Assembly: GCF_047948215.1 (NCBI RefSeq)
Contig: NC_134463.1
Span: forward strand, 54,628,201-54,692,200
Length of the DNA: 64,000 nucleotides
Source: Lycorma delicatula
Lineage: Eukaryota; Arthropoda; Insecta; Hemiptera; Fulgoridae
Direction of reading: 5' to 3'
Under the pieces are notes generated by a model. That model ran no database searches and was not told where the DNA came from. It saw only the letters and a list, made by a program, of their open reading frames with translations. The translations under genes and the position numbers were made by a program. Shown piece by piece: positions 33,450 to 44,905 of this stretch; the stretch's first letter is position 1, and every line of letters begins with the position of its first letter.

Positions 33450-35455
33450 TTGATTGTTCAGCTGATGACTTTTACAGAAATTTTAATTTATTAACTGTTT
33501 TTTTATTTTGAAGAGAGGATAGAAATCTACAAAATAAAACAAAAATTTTATTTTAAATCAAGGATTATCCTTGATTTCCTTGATTATTCTTGAAAAGAAA
33601 GAAAATATATTTAAATTTAAGAAATTCTCGCGGCTTCAAAATGGAAATTCATCTTCAGACACTTTGAATCAAACAATTTACGTGTATTTGTTTTAGTTAT
33701 CATATAGGAAATTGTTTCTAAAAGAGAATACTTCATAAAAATATCCACAGTTTAACCAAAATTTTGATAAAGCCATTTACTTTTTTATAAGAAAACTAGC
33801 TAAAACTAAAAAGTATAAGAATTTAATTTTAAGAAATCTTTTGCTATTATGAAAATATATTTATTGCTATAAAAAAAATTTTTTATTTATTAATATCGCA
33901 TAAAAAGTTAATTAACGTTATCGTTTTGGTAATGATAATGTTATTTTTTTTTTTAATTTTATGAAACGTTTTTTTAAACGCCCTGTAATCATTTACAGGA
34001 TAGATATTCCCGCCTTCAGAAATCGATTGATTTCCTTTTTTCATGGAAAAATTATTTATTTTTTATCCCATACTTGTATTGATTTCACTGAATTTATTAA
34101 AGATATTTAGTTTTTTTTTTTATTCAGGTGTTATATTTTTTTTTTCAAATTCATGTACTTAATACATACGAGTCATGATATTAAAATTTATCGTTATTAT
34201 TTCGTTTAAATTGGGCTTATCGATCAAAAGTTATAGAGCTAAAAGTAAATATACATACGAGACTGTTACTCAAACCAAAATAAATATTAGTATTTCGAGA
34301 TGTGACTACTGGAGGCCATTCGTTCAGCCCTAAAAATAACAATAGGCTTAATCTTAGAATAAATTTTTATCCCCTCATTGATGTGTCAATCGGTTTGTGT
34401 AGCATTTTCTTTCCACATGATTAACGGCTGAGCCGATTTTTACAAAACGTCCTAGAATTGTGATCTTGGTTTAAAACTCAATAAGTTTCATTATAAAAAT
34501 TTGACGAAGATGGTTAATTTTTTGGATAAATCCAGATATTGCCAAATGACTAATGGAAGAAATTTTTGTAAAAAGTAATAGAAGAAATAATGATAATTTT
34601 AAATATAATAGTATTTTAATAACATATTAAAAAAGGTTTAATTAAAATTGTTAACATGTTCTACAAAAAGTAAAATTAATTAGTATAGCTTGGTTTCGCT
34701 TCAGAATAAGTATGTAAGATTTTAACAAAATATAACTGAATTTGTTTAAAACATTAATACAGTACCGACGCCTCTATAAATCGGTACAAAATAACGTGGA
34801 TACAGTTATAACTCGGATAGAAGAATGTTCCCCCCCCAAAAAAAAATGTTATCTGATACAAAAAAAAATGTTTAATTTTTAGTAGTATATAGAAACGAAT
34901 TTTAATTACATACATATTTTGTAATAAATTGAACAGAATAAATAAATACGTTAATACATTTAGCTCTGCGAAATTACACGTAACTGAACTATATAAACAG
35001 GAAGACAAAAATATAAAATATCGATATCAAAAATTTATGTTAAACTTAATATCTTTCCTTATCAACACTTTAAATTACATCACATCACGACAGCGTTCAA
35101 TACAGTTCATATTTTATAATTTGATTTTATTCCATTAGAAATGTTTCGTCCGTTTATAATATCCGGTAAAAATAGAGGATACATTAATTAAAACCCGTTT
35201 TATATTAAATTGTCGTAGTTAAACAACCAAAAATGTGATTTTTTTTTAAACTGGTGAATCGTTTACAACTTCGACCAATTTTTTTGCTTTTTCTTTTAAG
35301 TTTTCGTTTTTAAGGTTTTGTTTACAGTAAATTAATTTAGTAGGTAGTATAAGTGACAGTACCGTGTATATTATAGTTTTTATAATGTTTAGTTTATGTT
35401 CTGATTGTTTCTTACTGTATTTAATTTTTTTATTTTTATATATTTTCGTAATTCT
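33450..35455. other. Long AT-rich non-coding stretch
   Basis: No gene recognised over 2 kb. Open frames at 34754-35008 and 35246-35530 are low-complexity and have no family features. About 34370-34500 has repeat-like words (TGAGCCGATTTTTACAAAAC). Confidence 0.45.
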
Positions 35456-35464
35456 GAATTGTCT

Positions 35465-36430
35465 TCTAAATGAAAAACCTACTCTGTTAAAGAGAAACAG
35501 GAAATCATTAAAAAAGTTAAAGCTGGCCAATATAAAGTTAGCTTATCAAGGTAATTCGGTGTACCTGAAGGGATTATTAGTAGCTGGACGAAAGGGAATG
35601 ATAAACTTCGTTCTTTTATTGATATTGTAAATGAAAAGTAGGACTTTGATAGATTCGTGATATTAAACCGTTCATGAATTTTTGTAACTTTGGATTTTGC
35701 AGAAATTTTCTAAAATTTCATTCATAAATCAACAATGCTAATTATTTTAATGTATATATTAGATGGTTATTGCGATTGATAATCCGTCACGGCGTAACCC
35801 AAATAATGAAAATTTTGTTTAGCTAATGCCCCAACAGCTATTGAAGGTTCTGAAAATTTTCAAAAGGTAATAACGAAAAATTAATAGTTCATACTGATGA
35901 ACAGATTTACAACTGCAATCAATCTGCTTCTTATTACAAATCTGTACTTACTAAAGCATTAGATATAAAGTGTGGACTTAAGGCATGTATGGAAAAGGAT
36001 TACTTTCCTATTGTGTACAAACAAATCTGGAAGCCATGAATTAAAACCCATTGTCTATTGACACATATGGAAGTGCTCGATGAATGAAATCATTAACGGT
36101 CATTTACAAAAGCAAAAAAAATTACTTTTTTAAATAGTTAACAGGGAATATGTGCCATCCGTTAAGAATTAATTGCGCGTCAGGAAGCTGAAAGAAAATA
36201 CTTTAATATCTACTTGCCCATCCGCCTTCAGACTTATTAAAAATCAAAAGATGAAAAAATAACAGCTATGTTTTTACCTAAAAATAAATTTCATTAATCC
36301 AGTCATCGGGTTAAGGAATTATTCAAACCTTTAAATTGAATTATCGATCGGAATTAATAACAGCTATTGTAAACTCAGAATTACAAGTTGCAGATTTTTT
36401 GGAAACATATTAAAAACTGTTATATTGATG
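35465..36430 (+). pseudogene. Pogo/Tigger-type transposase (CENP-B HTH plus DDE), broken
   Basis: N-terminal CENP-B-like helix-turn-helix: KEKQEIIKKVKAGQYK, then FGVPEGIISSWTKGNDKLR (about 35490-35610). The DDE domain begins near 35890 with VHTDEQIYNCNQSASYYK (family DEKxIYNCDExGLYYK, first catalytic Asp region, where the Asp of CDE is changed). Later PPSDLLKIK near 36220 (family SHPxxDLLKxKDGKI) and GIIQTFKLNYRSELITAIVN near 36325. Stops and small indels occur throughout. The middle, including the second catalytic Asp motif (LLDNAPSH), is not recognisable. No inverted ends found. Confidence 0.82.
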
Positions 36431-36800
36431 TTATTGAGAGTTTGGTTCTGGCGGTTAATGTATCGTAGCCACATGCGGCTCTCAGAAGGAAAGCGAGGTG
36501 TTGAATGTTGCCAAACGTACGCATCTGACCTCTTTCTCATTACCCTTTTCATCTTTCTCACTCGCACATTGCCATCGACCACGCCCATTGTTCCATTGTG
36601 GGCACGCCCTCGAATGTTTCTGAATTAGTATGGATCCGCTAGGTGGCGCTGGGGGTCGAGATTTTAAAAAAAAAATTATTTATGGACGATTTGGCTCATA
36701 TTCAGAATATATATTAGGTAGAAAGAAAGATTTTTGCAAAAACTACACCCGGTAGATAGCGCCGGTGTCGAGATATTTACGAAACAAACAAATATACAAA
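36431..36800. other. Junction stretch between pogo remnant and Helitron-like element
   Basis: A moderate-GC segment with two CTAGGTGGCGCTGG / GTAGATAGCGCCGG-like words (about 36640 and 36752). No coding match. The two open frames on opposite strands near 36364-36628 are mutual shadows. Confidence 0.4.
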
Positions 36801-36807
36801 AAAATTT

Positions 36808-37210
36808 TCTTCTTCTACATATATAAAGGCAATGTTGGTATGTGTGTCCGTTATAGACTAAAAAACTACTGGACCGATTTATGCGCGGGTTTTTGCAAAA
36901 TGGTCCGCGTTGTCTGGATAAGGTTTAAAGCTATTGAAATCCTCGATCTGACTAGTAGAAAGAAAGTTAAGGGTATTTTGAACCGACTGCTGTGTTTAGA
37001 GAGTAGTTTGAATTAAATCCAATAGATAGTGCTATTTTGGCAATTGGATTTATTTACATTCTGACTTTTATAAAGTAAAAGATTAAATTTTGTGAAGTTC
37101 GGTAATGTTCAGTTTTTAATGTTCTACCAAACTTTCAATTGGGTTTATATATATTATATATATATATATACTCAAATCCAGGAATAGCGAAGCATTGCCT
37201 GGTCTGCTAA
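36808..37210 (+). mobile_element. Helitron-like non-autonomous element
   Basis: The start TCTTCTTCTACATATATAAA, followed by AAAAAACTACTGGACCGATT, has the layout of insect Helitron 5' ends (TC start, TATATAAA, then CAAAAACTACTGAACCGATTT). The end, GCGAAGCATTGCCTGGTCTG then CTAA, resembles GCGAAGCCGGG...CTAGT ends, with the CTAG changed to CTAA. A (TA)n tract lies before the 3' end. No protein is encoded. A PIF1-helicase scrap elsewhere (14238-14466) shows that Helitrons exist in this genome. The assignment rests on terminal motifs alone. Confidence 0.58.
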
Positions 37211-38630
37211 TAATATAATAAATAAGAGTTTTATTACGTAATAAATGGGTTACGTGTAAAATGTAAACACAATTAAAATAAGGTACGTTGACAAACTGTA
37301 ACTTCTATTTTATGAAGTTAGTAATACAATGCACTAAAGGTAACTTGAACTGCAATAAATTTACACATTATTTATTGGTGTATTACATTTTCTGCTCGTA
37401 AGAGGAGTATAAAAAATAATAGTTCAGCACGTACGTAAAAATAATAGTTCAGTTACGTGAATATCTCTTTTAAAGTATAATAAATAATAATCCATATTTA
37501 AGTATTTTTAAATTAGTTTATTTCTGTCGCAATTTATTACTAACAAGTTGATATCGCCTCATCTAAAGAGTAACTTACATCAAAACTTGCAATTTACTGT
37601 AATATTAGAGCCTTTTGTCATAATTCACTTACTAGTGATGTATCACTCCATTTATTAGTAAATGTAATTATATAAAAGATAATTTACAAAGAATTTAGTA
37701 AACTTTCAGAACAAGTTCTATTGGTTGAAATAACGAAAAAAGTTTATATAAATATAGGTTCGGAAACGCTTCGTTAGTGTCGGCTGATTTCTGCGCCTTC
37801 TGTTAAATTAAGCAGGATTTTAATTCTTGGAAACCAAATTACGGAATAGATTTAGTGGTTTTATATGAAATTTTAGTAGTTTTCGAGAAATATGAAGTAA
37901 AAGTAAACCATAGTGGTTTAAAAACAAACTTTTTAAGTTCTTCGTGAAATAATTTTGTGAAATAATGAATACATGAATATTTTAGAGAATTTAATTCTAA
38001 GTTAAATGTTAAGAATAAATTTCTACAGAAACTAAATACAAACTTAAGAATTTTGAATTTCATTAAAAACAAAAATTATCAAAATATGGCGGATTTTAAA
38101 CGAAACAAGATGTTTAATATTATGAAACAAAATAATTAAATATTTTATTAACAGTTGAACTTATAATACTAAATGTTTAGAGATAAAACTTCGTTAATTT
38201 TACTGCATTATTTATATAAATGGCCTTTTTTATAAATTTTAGATTTACATTATTCGAAATTATTATTAAATGTTTATACAAATATAAATTATATAAAAAT
38301 AAATATAAATTTTGTATTTCTTTTAAAATTATTTTTATTAATTAGAATTTTTGATTTTAAAAAGAATGTTTATTAGATACAGGAAGAATAATACGATTTT
38401 CTGTCTATTTTTCTACTGTTTTGCTTCAAAAAATGATCCGTAGTGGTCGGAACGAAAAGAAAAATACCTCTGTCATAACATAAAATATATTCGTAACTTT
38501 GTCAAAATTTTATACCGTAAGACCAAAATTTTATACTCAGCTTACGCCTAATCTATATTCCAAAATGAAATCAAGAGCATAGGACGGAGCATTAAACTCA
38601 TTTACAAAATAAATATAATCTAAAAACATA
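37211..38630. other. AT-rich non-coding stretch
   Basis: No gene or repeat relation recognised. Confidence 0.5.
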
Positions 38631-38632
38631 TA

Positions 38633-39620
38633 CGAGGTGCGACAATAAAGTAATGAGACTGATTTTTCTTTGCAAGATGTGGCAACCCTGCAGCTTGCGT
38701 AGGCACACCATCTTTGACCTTGGTCTATAAGCTACTTCTAGTCCAAGCGGCACATTGATGGGGAGTTGTGCTGTAATAAGTGAGCACGTGTTTGTGTCTC
38801 TCGTCACAAAAATGAAACCGCAAAATATTGCGCAACGATATGCTATTTCTTTTTGCGTTAAATCGGGTGAAAACGCGACGACAACTTATGGTAAGCTTCA
38901 GAAGGCTTTTGGAGAGGAGGTTATGTCAAGAGCTCAAGTTTTTCGGTGGCATAAAATTTTTAGTGAAGGCAGAACGAATGTTGAAGATGAAGACCGCAGT
39001 GGACGACCATCAACCTCACGGACAGATGTCATCTTGATCAGGGTCCGTGAAATCGTACGATCTGATCGAAGATTATCCGTGAAAATGATTGCAGAAGAAC
39101 TCAACATCGATCGAGAAACGGTTCGTCTAATATTAACTGAAGATCTTGGTATGAGAAAGATTTGTGCAAAAATGGTCCCCAAAAATCTCACACAACAATA
39201 GCGAGAAACACGGAAAAATGTGGCAGCCGATCTGTTAGAGCAAACGGAAATAAATCCAGATTTGTTGAGCCGTGTTATCACTGGTGATGAAGGTTGGTTT
39301 TTTCAATACGATCCAGAGACAAAACGACAAAGTTCGCAATGGTGCTCAAATGGATCACCCAGACCAAAAAAAGCTCGTACGTCAAAGTCAAAAGTGAAAT
39401 GCATGCTTTTGTGTTTCTTCGATTCCAATGGAATTCTTCATAAAGAGTGGGTACCTCCTGGACAAACAGTTAACCAATATTTTTACAAAGAAATTTTAGA
39501 AACACTTCGTAAACGAGTTCTTCGTGTCGTGCCAACATTGCTAATAATTGGATTCTGCATCACGATAATGCGCCATCCCATACTGCTTTGTCAGTACAGT
39601 AATTTTGCACTTAGAAGGCG
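38633..39620 (+). mobile_element. Mariner-like element, copy 3, 3'-truncated
   Basis: The left end is TA (38631-38632) followed by CGAGGTGCGACAATAAAGTA, a mariner-type end. No complementary right end is present. Homology stops inside the catalytic domain at about 39615, about 90 bases before the palindrome at 39705-40622. The lost part includes the third catalytic Asp. Confidence 0.82.
38812..39609 (+). pseudogene. Mariner-like transposase, truncated with premature stop
   Basis: The best-preserved transposase here. From ATG 38812 it reads IAQRYAISFCVKSGENATTT, then SRAQVFRWHKIFSEGRTNVE, DRSGRPSTS, LSVKMIAEELNIDRETVRLI and LGMRKICAKMVP (two helix-turn-helix motifs of the mariner DNA-binding region). 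A TAG at 39199-39201 interrupts it, but the same frame continues with RVITGDEGWFFQYDPETKRQ (first Asp), KVKCMLLCFFDSNGILHKEW and VPPGQTVNQYFYKEIL. Near 39535 the frame shifts, and HHDNAPSHTALSVQ (second Asp) follows, then a stop. An upstream ATG at 38755 is in frame; I prefer 38812 because the family starts close to this point. It resembles the FLJ37770/GVQW3-type mariners. Confidence 0.87.
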
Positions 39621-39704
39621 AAGACGTTACCCACGTAATATACTTGATGAATTCAGTTTTGACTTTTAGGCAATTACTTATAAAAATCTATATACAGAGT
39701 GTTC

Positions 39705-40622
39705 TTTAAAGGTGAAGCCAAACTCTAGAATGTGATTCTACTTAGCATACTAAAGAAAAAATGACCAGTGAACATAGATCCGAAAACCCATATTTTTCTG
39801 TCTGTCTGCCATTTTGTGTTTCTTAAGAAAAAAATTATTTTTCAAGAACGGTTAAAGATAACGTAATAAAATATTTTATTTTATTTTATTTTAAAAGAAT
39901 AATGATACTCTTCGTTGATAAATTTCAAAATGGCGGTCGTTTCTTTTGTTCAATCTTAAACATCTTAGAAATTATTTATTAGATTTATAAAATTGTGTAT
40001 AAAAATTATGAAGCATTTTTTTGTGAACAAAACTACACCTTAGTCGTAAAAATCCGACGACAAACAACAGAGTTATTGCAAAAAGTAGACCTAAACCAAT
40101 GTGGCGACCATCTTATTTTTTTTATTACCGTGACTCACTTGATAACCAAATCAAATTCTGATTAAAATTGCTAAAATTAGCAATTTTAATCAGAAACCAC
40201 GATAATAAATCGATAATGAAAAAAACAAGATGACCACCATATCGGTTTAGGCCTACGTTTTGCCATAACTCTGTTTGTCGTCGGATCTTCACGACTAAGA
40301 TATCATTTTGTTCACATAAAAATACTTCATAATTTTTTTTTATAATACAACACAATTTGATAAATCTAATAATTCCTAAGATGTTTAAGAATGAAAAATT
40401 AAAACGACCGCCATTTTGAAATTTGTCAACAAAGAGTATCGTTATATTTTTTCTATTAAAAAATGTTTTTTCTTATAAATAAATCTCCAACCGTTCTTGA
40501 AAAATATTTTTTTTCTAAAAACCACAAAATGGCGGACAGACAAAAAAATGTGGGTTTTCGGACCTATGTTCACTGGACACAGGAATCACTTGCTAGAGTT
40601 TAGCCTCACCTTTAAAGGACAC
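39705..40622. mobile_element. Long palindromic foldback element (about 0.92 kb)
   Basis: Both halves are inverted copies over nearly their full length. The outer ends are GTGTTCTTTAAAGGTGA and, complemented, GTGTCCTTTAAAGGTGA, next to TATATA on both sides. Matching internal points include GTCCGCCATTTTG / CAAAATGGCGGAC-like blocks, AATGGCGGTCGTTT / AACGACCGCCATT and GGCGACCATCTTATTTT / a complemented GGTGGTCATCTTGTTTT. The centre has 18-bp perfect arms (40157-40174 and 40177-40194) separated by two bases. No protein is encoded. Ends adjoining TA suggest a Tc1/mariner-type passive element. Confidence 0.88.
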
Positions 40623-42435
40623 TATATATATATATACCTCTTAACCCTCAAATTGTCCCGTAAAATTAAGATATTATAGCAGTTATGCTTTTTCTCGATC
40701 GAATTTGTGACAATATTCAAAGATAACTTCTATACATTAATAACAAATCATTTTCATTAATTCGATAAGTAGATAAATAAGTTATATCCGGAAATTGTTT
40801 TTTTAATCCATTACTGAAACTTATTTTTTCAAATATCTTTTCAGGTTACACATGACACATGAATCATTGAAACGTCAACAAATCGCTTTATAATTTTATT
40901 TTTAAATTCTGATAAGTTATTTGCTAATGTTCAACCTTGTGTTTTGTTGGTAACGCCTAAATATTAAAGATTAAAAAAAATAAAGTTTTTAGATTTAAAT
41001 ATCATTTATATTTTGTTATTAATAAATACAAACAAGATGAAATGAATTAATTGAAAAAAAATTAATAATTAATTAATCGAAAATCGACTTAAGATTAAGT
41101 ATTTAGAAGTATTCTGAGAGAGGTATGTTTTTGTACAATATTATACGTAGACCTGTCTCATATGCAAAGGTTAAGGTTAAATAGAGTAAAGCATGAAAGA
41201 GAGAAGTATCTAATGTGAAGCCATTAATAACCAAACTAAAATTGATGAGAATGGTTGCTTCCCCTTCATTAAACAATTACCAATTATTTAAAAAATAATT
41301 GGTAAATAACTTATTTATTTATTCATATACATCACATGACGCAACGTGTATGAGAACTCACAAATTTAGACTTCGTCAGGTTGTACGTTTGGTAAATATG
41401 GCTTAAAATATAAGCTTAAAAATATGTCCGGGAAGAAAACTCAAAACTAACAAGGGTTGACTAAAGCAAGCCTCTTGAAAATTCTGTACCTTATTTAGTT
41501 ATTTTGAAAAAAAAGAAGCATAATCAAATAAATAGTAACAATTTATAAGTGGTATAAGTTTGGATCGACTGTTTAAAGTCTGTTTAAAAATTTGTAAACA
41601 TGAATAATACGGCACTTTTTTATATTTGGATATAATAATATTTTTTAAGGCCCGTTTTATAATTATGAAGAGAGATATTTGTTTAAAATTTTGAAAATAA
41701 ATATTAAAAGTTGAAAAATATGGACCCATTGTAAAAATTTTTTTTCGAATAATTCCAGAGCTTTAGTTAACTATTTATTTGTTTTTTGTTTTTTTGCACA
41801 ATGAATAATTTTTTGCTGTCGACTGTATTTCCCTAAAGAATTGCACCTAATTTAGTTGCAAGCGCATGTAGGCGGAATACCTTTTCCTCCTATCATTATT
41901 TTTCTTCAAGAAAGGCCGTTATAATATTAGTATAATGAAATATGGCGAATTAGATTTTTTTTATGTATAACGTGATCCTGTTTTGGTTAATCTTTTTTTA
42001 ATTTGCCACATATTTCCTACATTTAACACCTTCATTAATTTTCCATATATGTTATAAGTTATTTCCTGGAATAAAATTTAATTATTAGTCTACCTTCTGA
42101 CATTAAATTGCTTAATTCTGGATTCTGTACATAATTAAGATTCTAGTTCTTTTAGTGAAAATATACCCACGCTTATTTTATTCTCTTATTGTTATTAAAA
42201 CTTCTAAATTTCAAACATGATTAACCCATTTACACTTTAATAGATTAAAATAAAAACAAAATTTTTAAGTAGGTCAACATTTTTTTTATAAAATGAGTTG
42301 ATTTCAAGGCTTTTTTTTATTTTGGTGGTCCTCTGATCCCATTAAAATTTTTTCCCAGTTTTACATAAGTAGGTGATATTTAAATTATACATTTAATTAT
42401 ATAAGTATAAAAATTAAATATATATACTTCTTTTA
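40623..42435. other. AT-rich non-coding stretch
   Basis: No gene recognised. A small perfect inverted repeat AATTATTT / AAATAATT lies at about 41281-41302. Open frames such as 41499-41729 (-) have no family features. Confidence 0.45.
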
Positions 42436-42439
42436 CCGA

Positions 42440-42750
42440 CTTTTCAAAGAAAAATACGGTATTACTTTCGGTCGCATATTGTGAATGGATGCGAGGTGAA
42501 ATTGAATTTTCTTTACTTTTTCAGGTATGAAGAGTACGAAAATACCATTCACTAGAGTTGGGGTATGGTATCCTTATAATAAAGAAATAGGCTTATTTAT
42601 TAAATTTTGTGACTCGAAAATTTCCAAAACTACTGGATCAATTTCATTGAAATTTAGATATGATATAGTAGTGTATCTGAAGCTATACATGTGAGAATTC
42701 GATGAAGATTGGTAGAGTCGTTCTTCGGTTACGCTCAATTTAAGATTGAG
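42440..42750 (+). repeat. Dispersed repeat family D, copy 2
   Basis: Reading on the plus strand, this matches the complement of 53690-54000. Shared blocks are CTTTTCAAAGAAAAATACGG, AATACCATTCACT, then GTGACTCGAAAATTTCCAAA and ATTTCATTGAAATTTAGAT. A further piece with the ACGTAAGAAGACCGACTT-type block of the same family lies at 43560-43590, so the copy may extend or be split by microsatellites. Confidence 0.7.
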
Positions 42751-43472
42751 GTTATGTTGACTGTAGTGGTGCATTTTTCTTACCAGTTTGTGCAGTGAGT
42801 CACAGTGGTGAGTAGTTGAAACTTTGTACTTGTGTGTAAGGTCTACTCGTTCGTTAATAGAACGATGTAGTGCATTGTACACTGAAAATTAGTAATTTTT
42901 GTAAAAAAAAAAACACCCGCAAGCATCTGAGAATTGCGACGTATCATATTTAAGGGCATTGACAAACAAACATTTTGGAATAACGACAATCTTAATCAAT
43001 AGAGGCCGTCGTTTAATGTTTTTAAAAAACTGTTTACAGTTATTAAATATATTGGTCAACAGCGAAACGCTAAAAATAATTAAATGCAGCAGATAACCTT
43101 ATTTTTCTCAGATGCTCACAAACAACAAAACGATTTATTTTTTGATATGACAACTTTACTGGAATTTATCTTAGGCAAAATTTGAAATTAGCTCTGAAAA
43201 TATTAAATGACCGCCATTCTGGTTAGGATTGTCGAAACTTAAGATTTTTTATTCCACGACTTTTATTTTTCAATACACTTTGAAGTAATCATATATCACA
43301 ACCCCTAATCAATAAATTAAAAATTTTTAAATTGATCTCGTTGAGGTGCACCCTAAGTGGTTGGAGTGCGTCTAATACCGAAAAAAATACACTATTTCAA
43401 GGTAGAAGGATTTTCAAAATTTAATTTTTCTACGTTTAACTGTTGAAGAAATATTGTTTACCATCTCTATTG

Positions 43473-43475
<3 letters not shown>
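42751..43475. other. AT-rich non-coding stretch
   Basis: No gene recognised. The minus-strand open frame at 42574-42882 overlaps repeat D and is fortuitous. Confidence 0.45.
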
Positions 43476-43521
<46 letters not shown>

Positions 43522-43630
43522 ATGATCCAACACTAAGCTACGATGTTAACAAAAAGAATTCTTGCACAGTTTTGCGTAAGAAGACCGACTTCGTTTCCGA
43601 CGTTCTAACTAGTTCGCCGTTAGAAACACA

Positions 43631-43676
<46 letters not shown>
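43476..43676. repeat. (TC)n(TA)n and (TA)n microsatellites around a repeat D scrap
   Basis: (TC)n then (TA)n occupies about 43476-43520 and a second (TA)n of about 42 bases occupies 43633-43674. The 110 bases between contain TGCGTAAGAAGACCGACTTC, which matches repeat family D at 1119 and 53362. Confidence 0.8.
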
Positions 43677-43677
<1 letters not shown>

Positions 43678-43749
43678 GATGTACACTGTAAATGTATAGC
43701 CTGGTGTTATTTTGATATATAAAGTACTCCCACGCCAAACTTCCACCCC

Positions 43750-43920
43750 AGTTTTCGTGGTGGAGTGGTAGCATCTCGGCCTTTCATCCGGAGATCTCGG
43801 GTTTGAATCCCCGTCAGACATGGCCTTTTTCATATGTTACAAAATTTCCATTTTGTATTCCCAAGCACAAGATTTGAAGCTGATATGGAAAATTTATCAT
43901 CAATAAAATAAAAAATAAGA
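43750..43920 (+). mobile_element. tRNA-derived SINE (family B), copy 2
   Basis: The head at 43756-43830 has GTGGTGGAGTGGTAGCATCT (A-box region) and CTCGGGTTTGAATCCCCGTC (B box inside). The body TTACAAAATTTCCATTTTGT and CAAGCACAAGATTTGAAGC is followed by an A-rich ATAAAATAAAAAATAA end at about 43905-43919. It matches 23900-24060 and 46020-46200. Confidence 0.82.
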
Positions 43921-43921
43921 T

Positions 43922-44905
43922 AGCCCGAATTTCAGAAATCCTAAGTTCACGCTCAGTAGCAATCTGTTTGATGGGACACTTTTATTTTTTTTTATGACAT
44001 AGGTGTCCCATCTTTCAGGTTACTTTTAAACAGATTTTTTTATCAACTTTTAGGTTTTTTTTGTTAAATAAAAAATACGATGTGGACGGACACCTTATGA
44101 CTTCCTTGTACGCCTATTAAATTATATACACACATATTTAAAAGTACATAAAAGTTTATTTCACTAATAACTTCTGCTTTTTTTATTGTTATTATTGAAT
44201 TATTATTTATTGTAAATTTTTCTTACAATCAGAGGTTAATAATTTTTAATAAATCAATATATATAAATTAAAAAAAAAGTAGATGAAATCCGATTCGAAC
44301 CGATGTGCCTTCTCCTTGTAAGATCCAGATAGTTCATTTATTAACATTTTATTTCGTTATAACTCTTGAACCAATAAAAATAAGTACCACTTATATCGTT
44401 GAAAAACTTTCAATGAGGGCTTATTACTACAATTAAGAAAAAGTTCAAATCTTTTGGATTTTGGGTCTTTCTGGACACTTTTGGTCCTGTCGATTGCAAT
44501 CAAAAGGTGAGGTGCGCAATTAAATATTACAACAATCCTAAATCCAAAATTTCACCATCCTACGTTTTTGGATTATGCGAGATACATACGTACGTACAGA
44601 CGTCACGCCGAAAATAGTCAAAATGGATTCAGGGATGGTCAAAATGGATATTTCCGTTGAAATCTGAAAACGGAAATTTTTCATGATCACAATACTTCCT
44701 TTACTTTGTACAAGGAAGTAAAAAGAAAATGAAAAATAACACATCCCCGAATTTCAGAAATCCTCAGCTCACGTTCAGTAGCAATCTTTTTTATGGGACA
44801 CTTTCCTTTTTTTCATGATTCAGGTGTATCATCTTTCGGGTTACTTTGAACAGCTTTTTTTTTATCAAATTTATTAAATCTTTTTTTTTAATAAAAAATC
44901 AAACA
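43922..44905. repeat. Direct repeats of ~160 bp flanking a MITE M copy
   Basis: Two copies (about 43925-44085 and 44747-44900) share CCGAATTTCAGAAATCCT, CTCACG.TCAGTAGCAATCT, ATGGGACACTTT.CTTTTTTT, a GGTGT.CCATCTTTC.GGTTAC block and a T-rich end. They bracket the inverted-repeat element 44100-44719. It could be a long duplicated unit, a TRIM-like LTR pair, or segmental duplication. Confidence 0.65.
44100..44719 (-). mobile_element. ACTTCCTTGTAC-ended element (MITE M), copy A, complete
   Basis: A 620-bp element with 12-bp inverted ends, ACTTCCTTGTAC (44100-44111) and GTACAAGGAAGT (44708-44719). On the minus strand it has TTCAACGGAAATATCCATTT, GATTTAGGATTGTTGTAATA and a TCGGTTCGAATCGGATTTCA-like block. 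The latter is a good match to a polymerase III B box (GGTTCGANTCC). Copies in the same family are at 47155-47765 and 61333-62022, with fragments at 12398, 49546 and 60669. No coding capacity. Confidence 0.85.

Noticed and set aside
38934..39281. Minus-strand open frame of 115 codons
   Set aside because: It overlaps the mariner transposase frame on the plus strand, which has clear family motifs.
39705..40622. Bacterial-type terminator or origin from the central hairpin
   Set aside because: The context is eukaryotic mobile DNA, and the hairpin is the centre of a long palindromic element.
42574..42882. Minus-strand open frame of 102 codons as a gene
   Set aside because: Lies across dispersed repeat D, and the equivalent frames in the other copies are not open.
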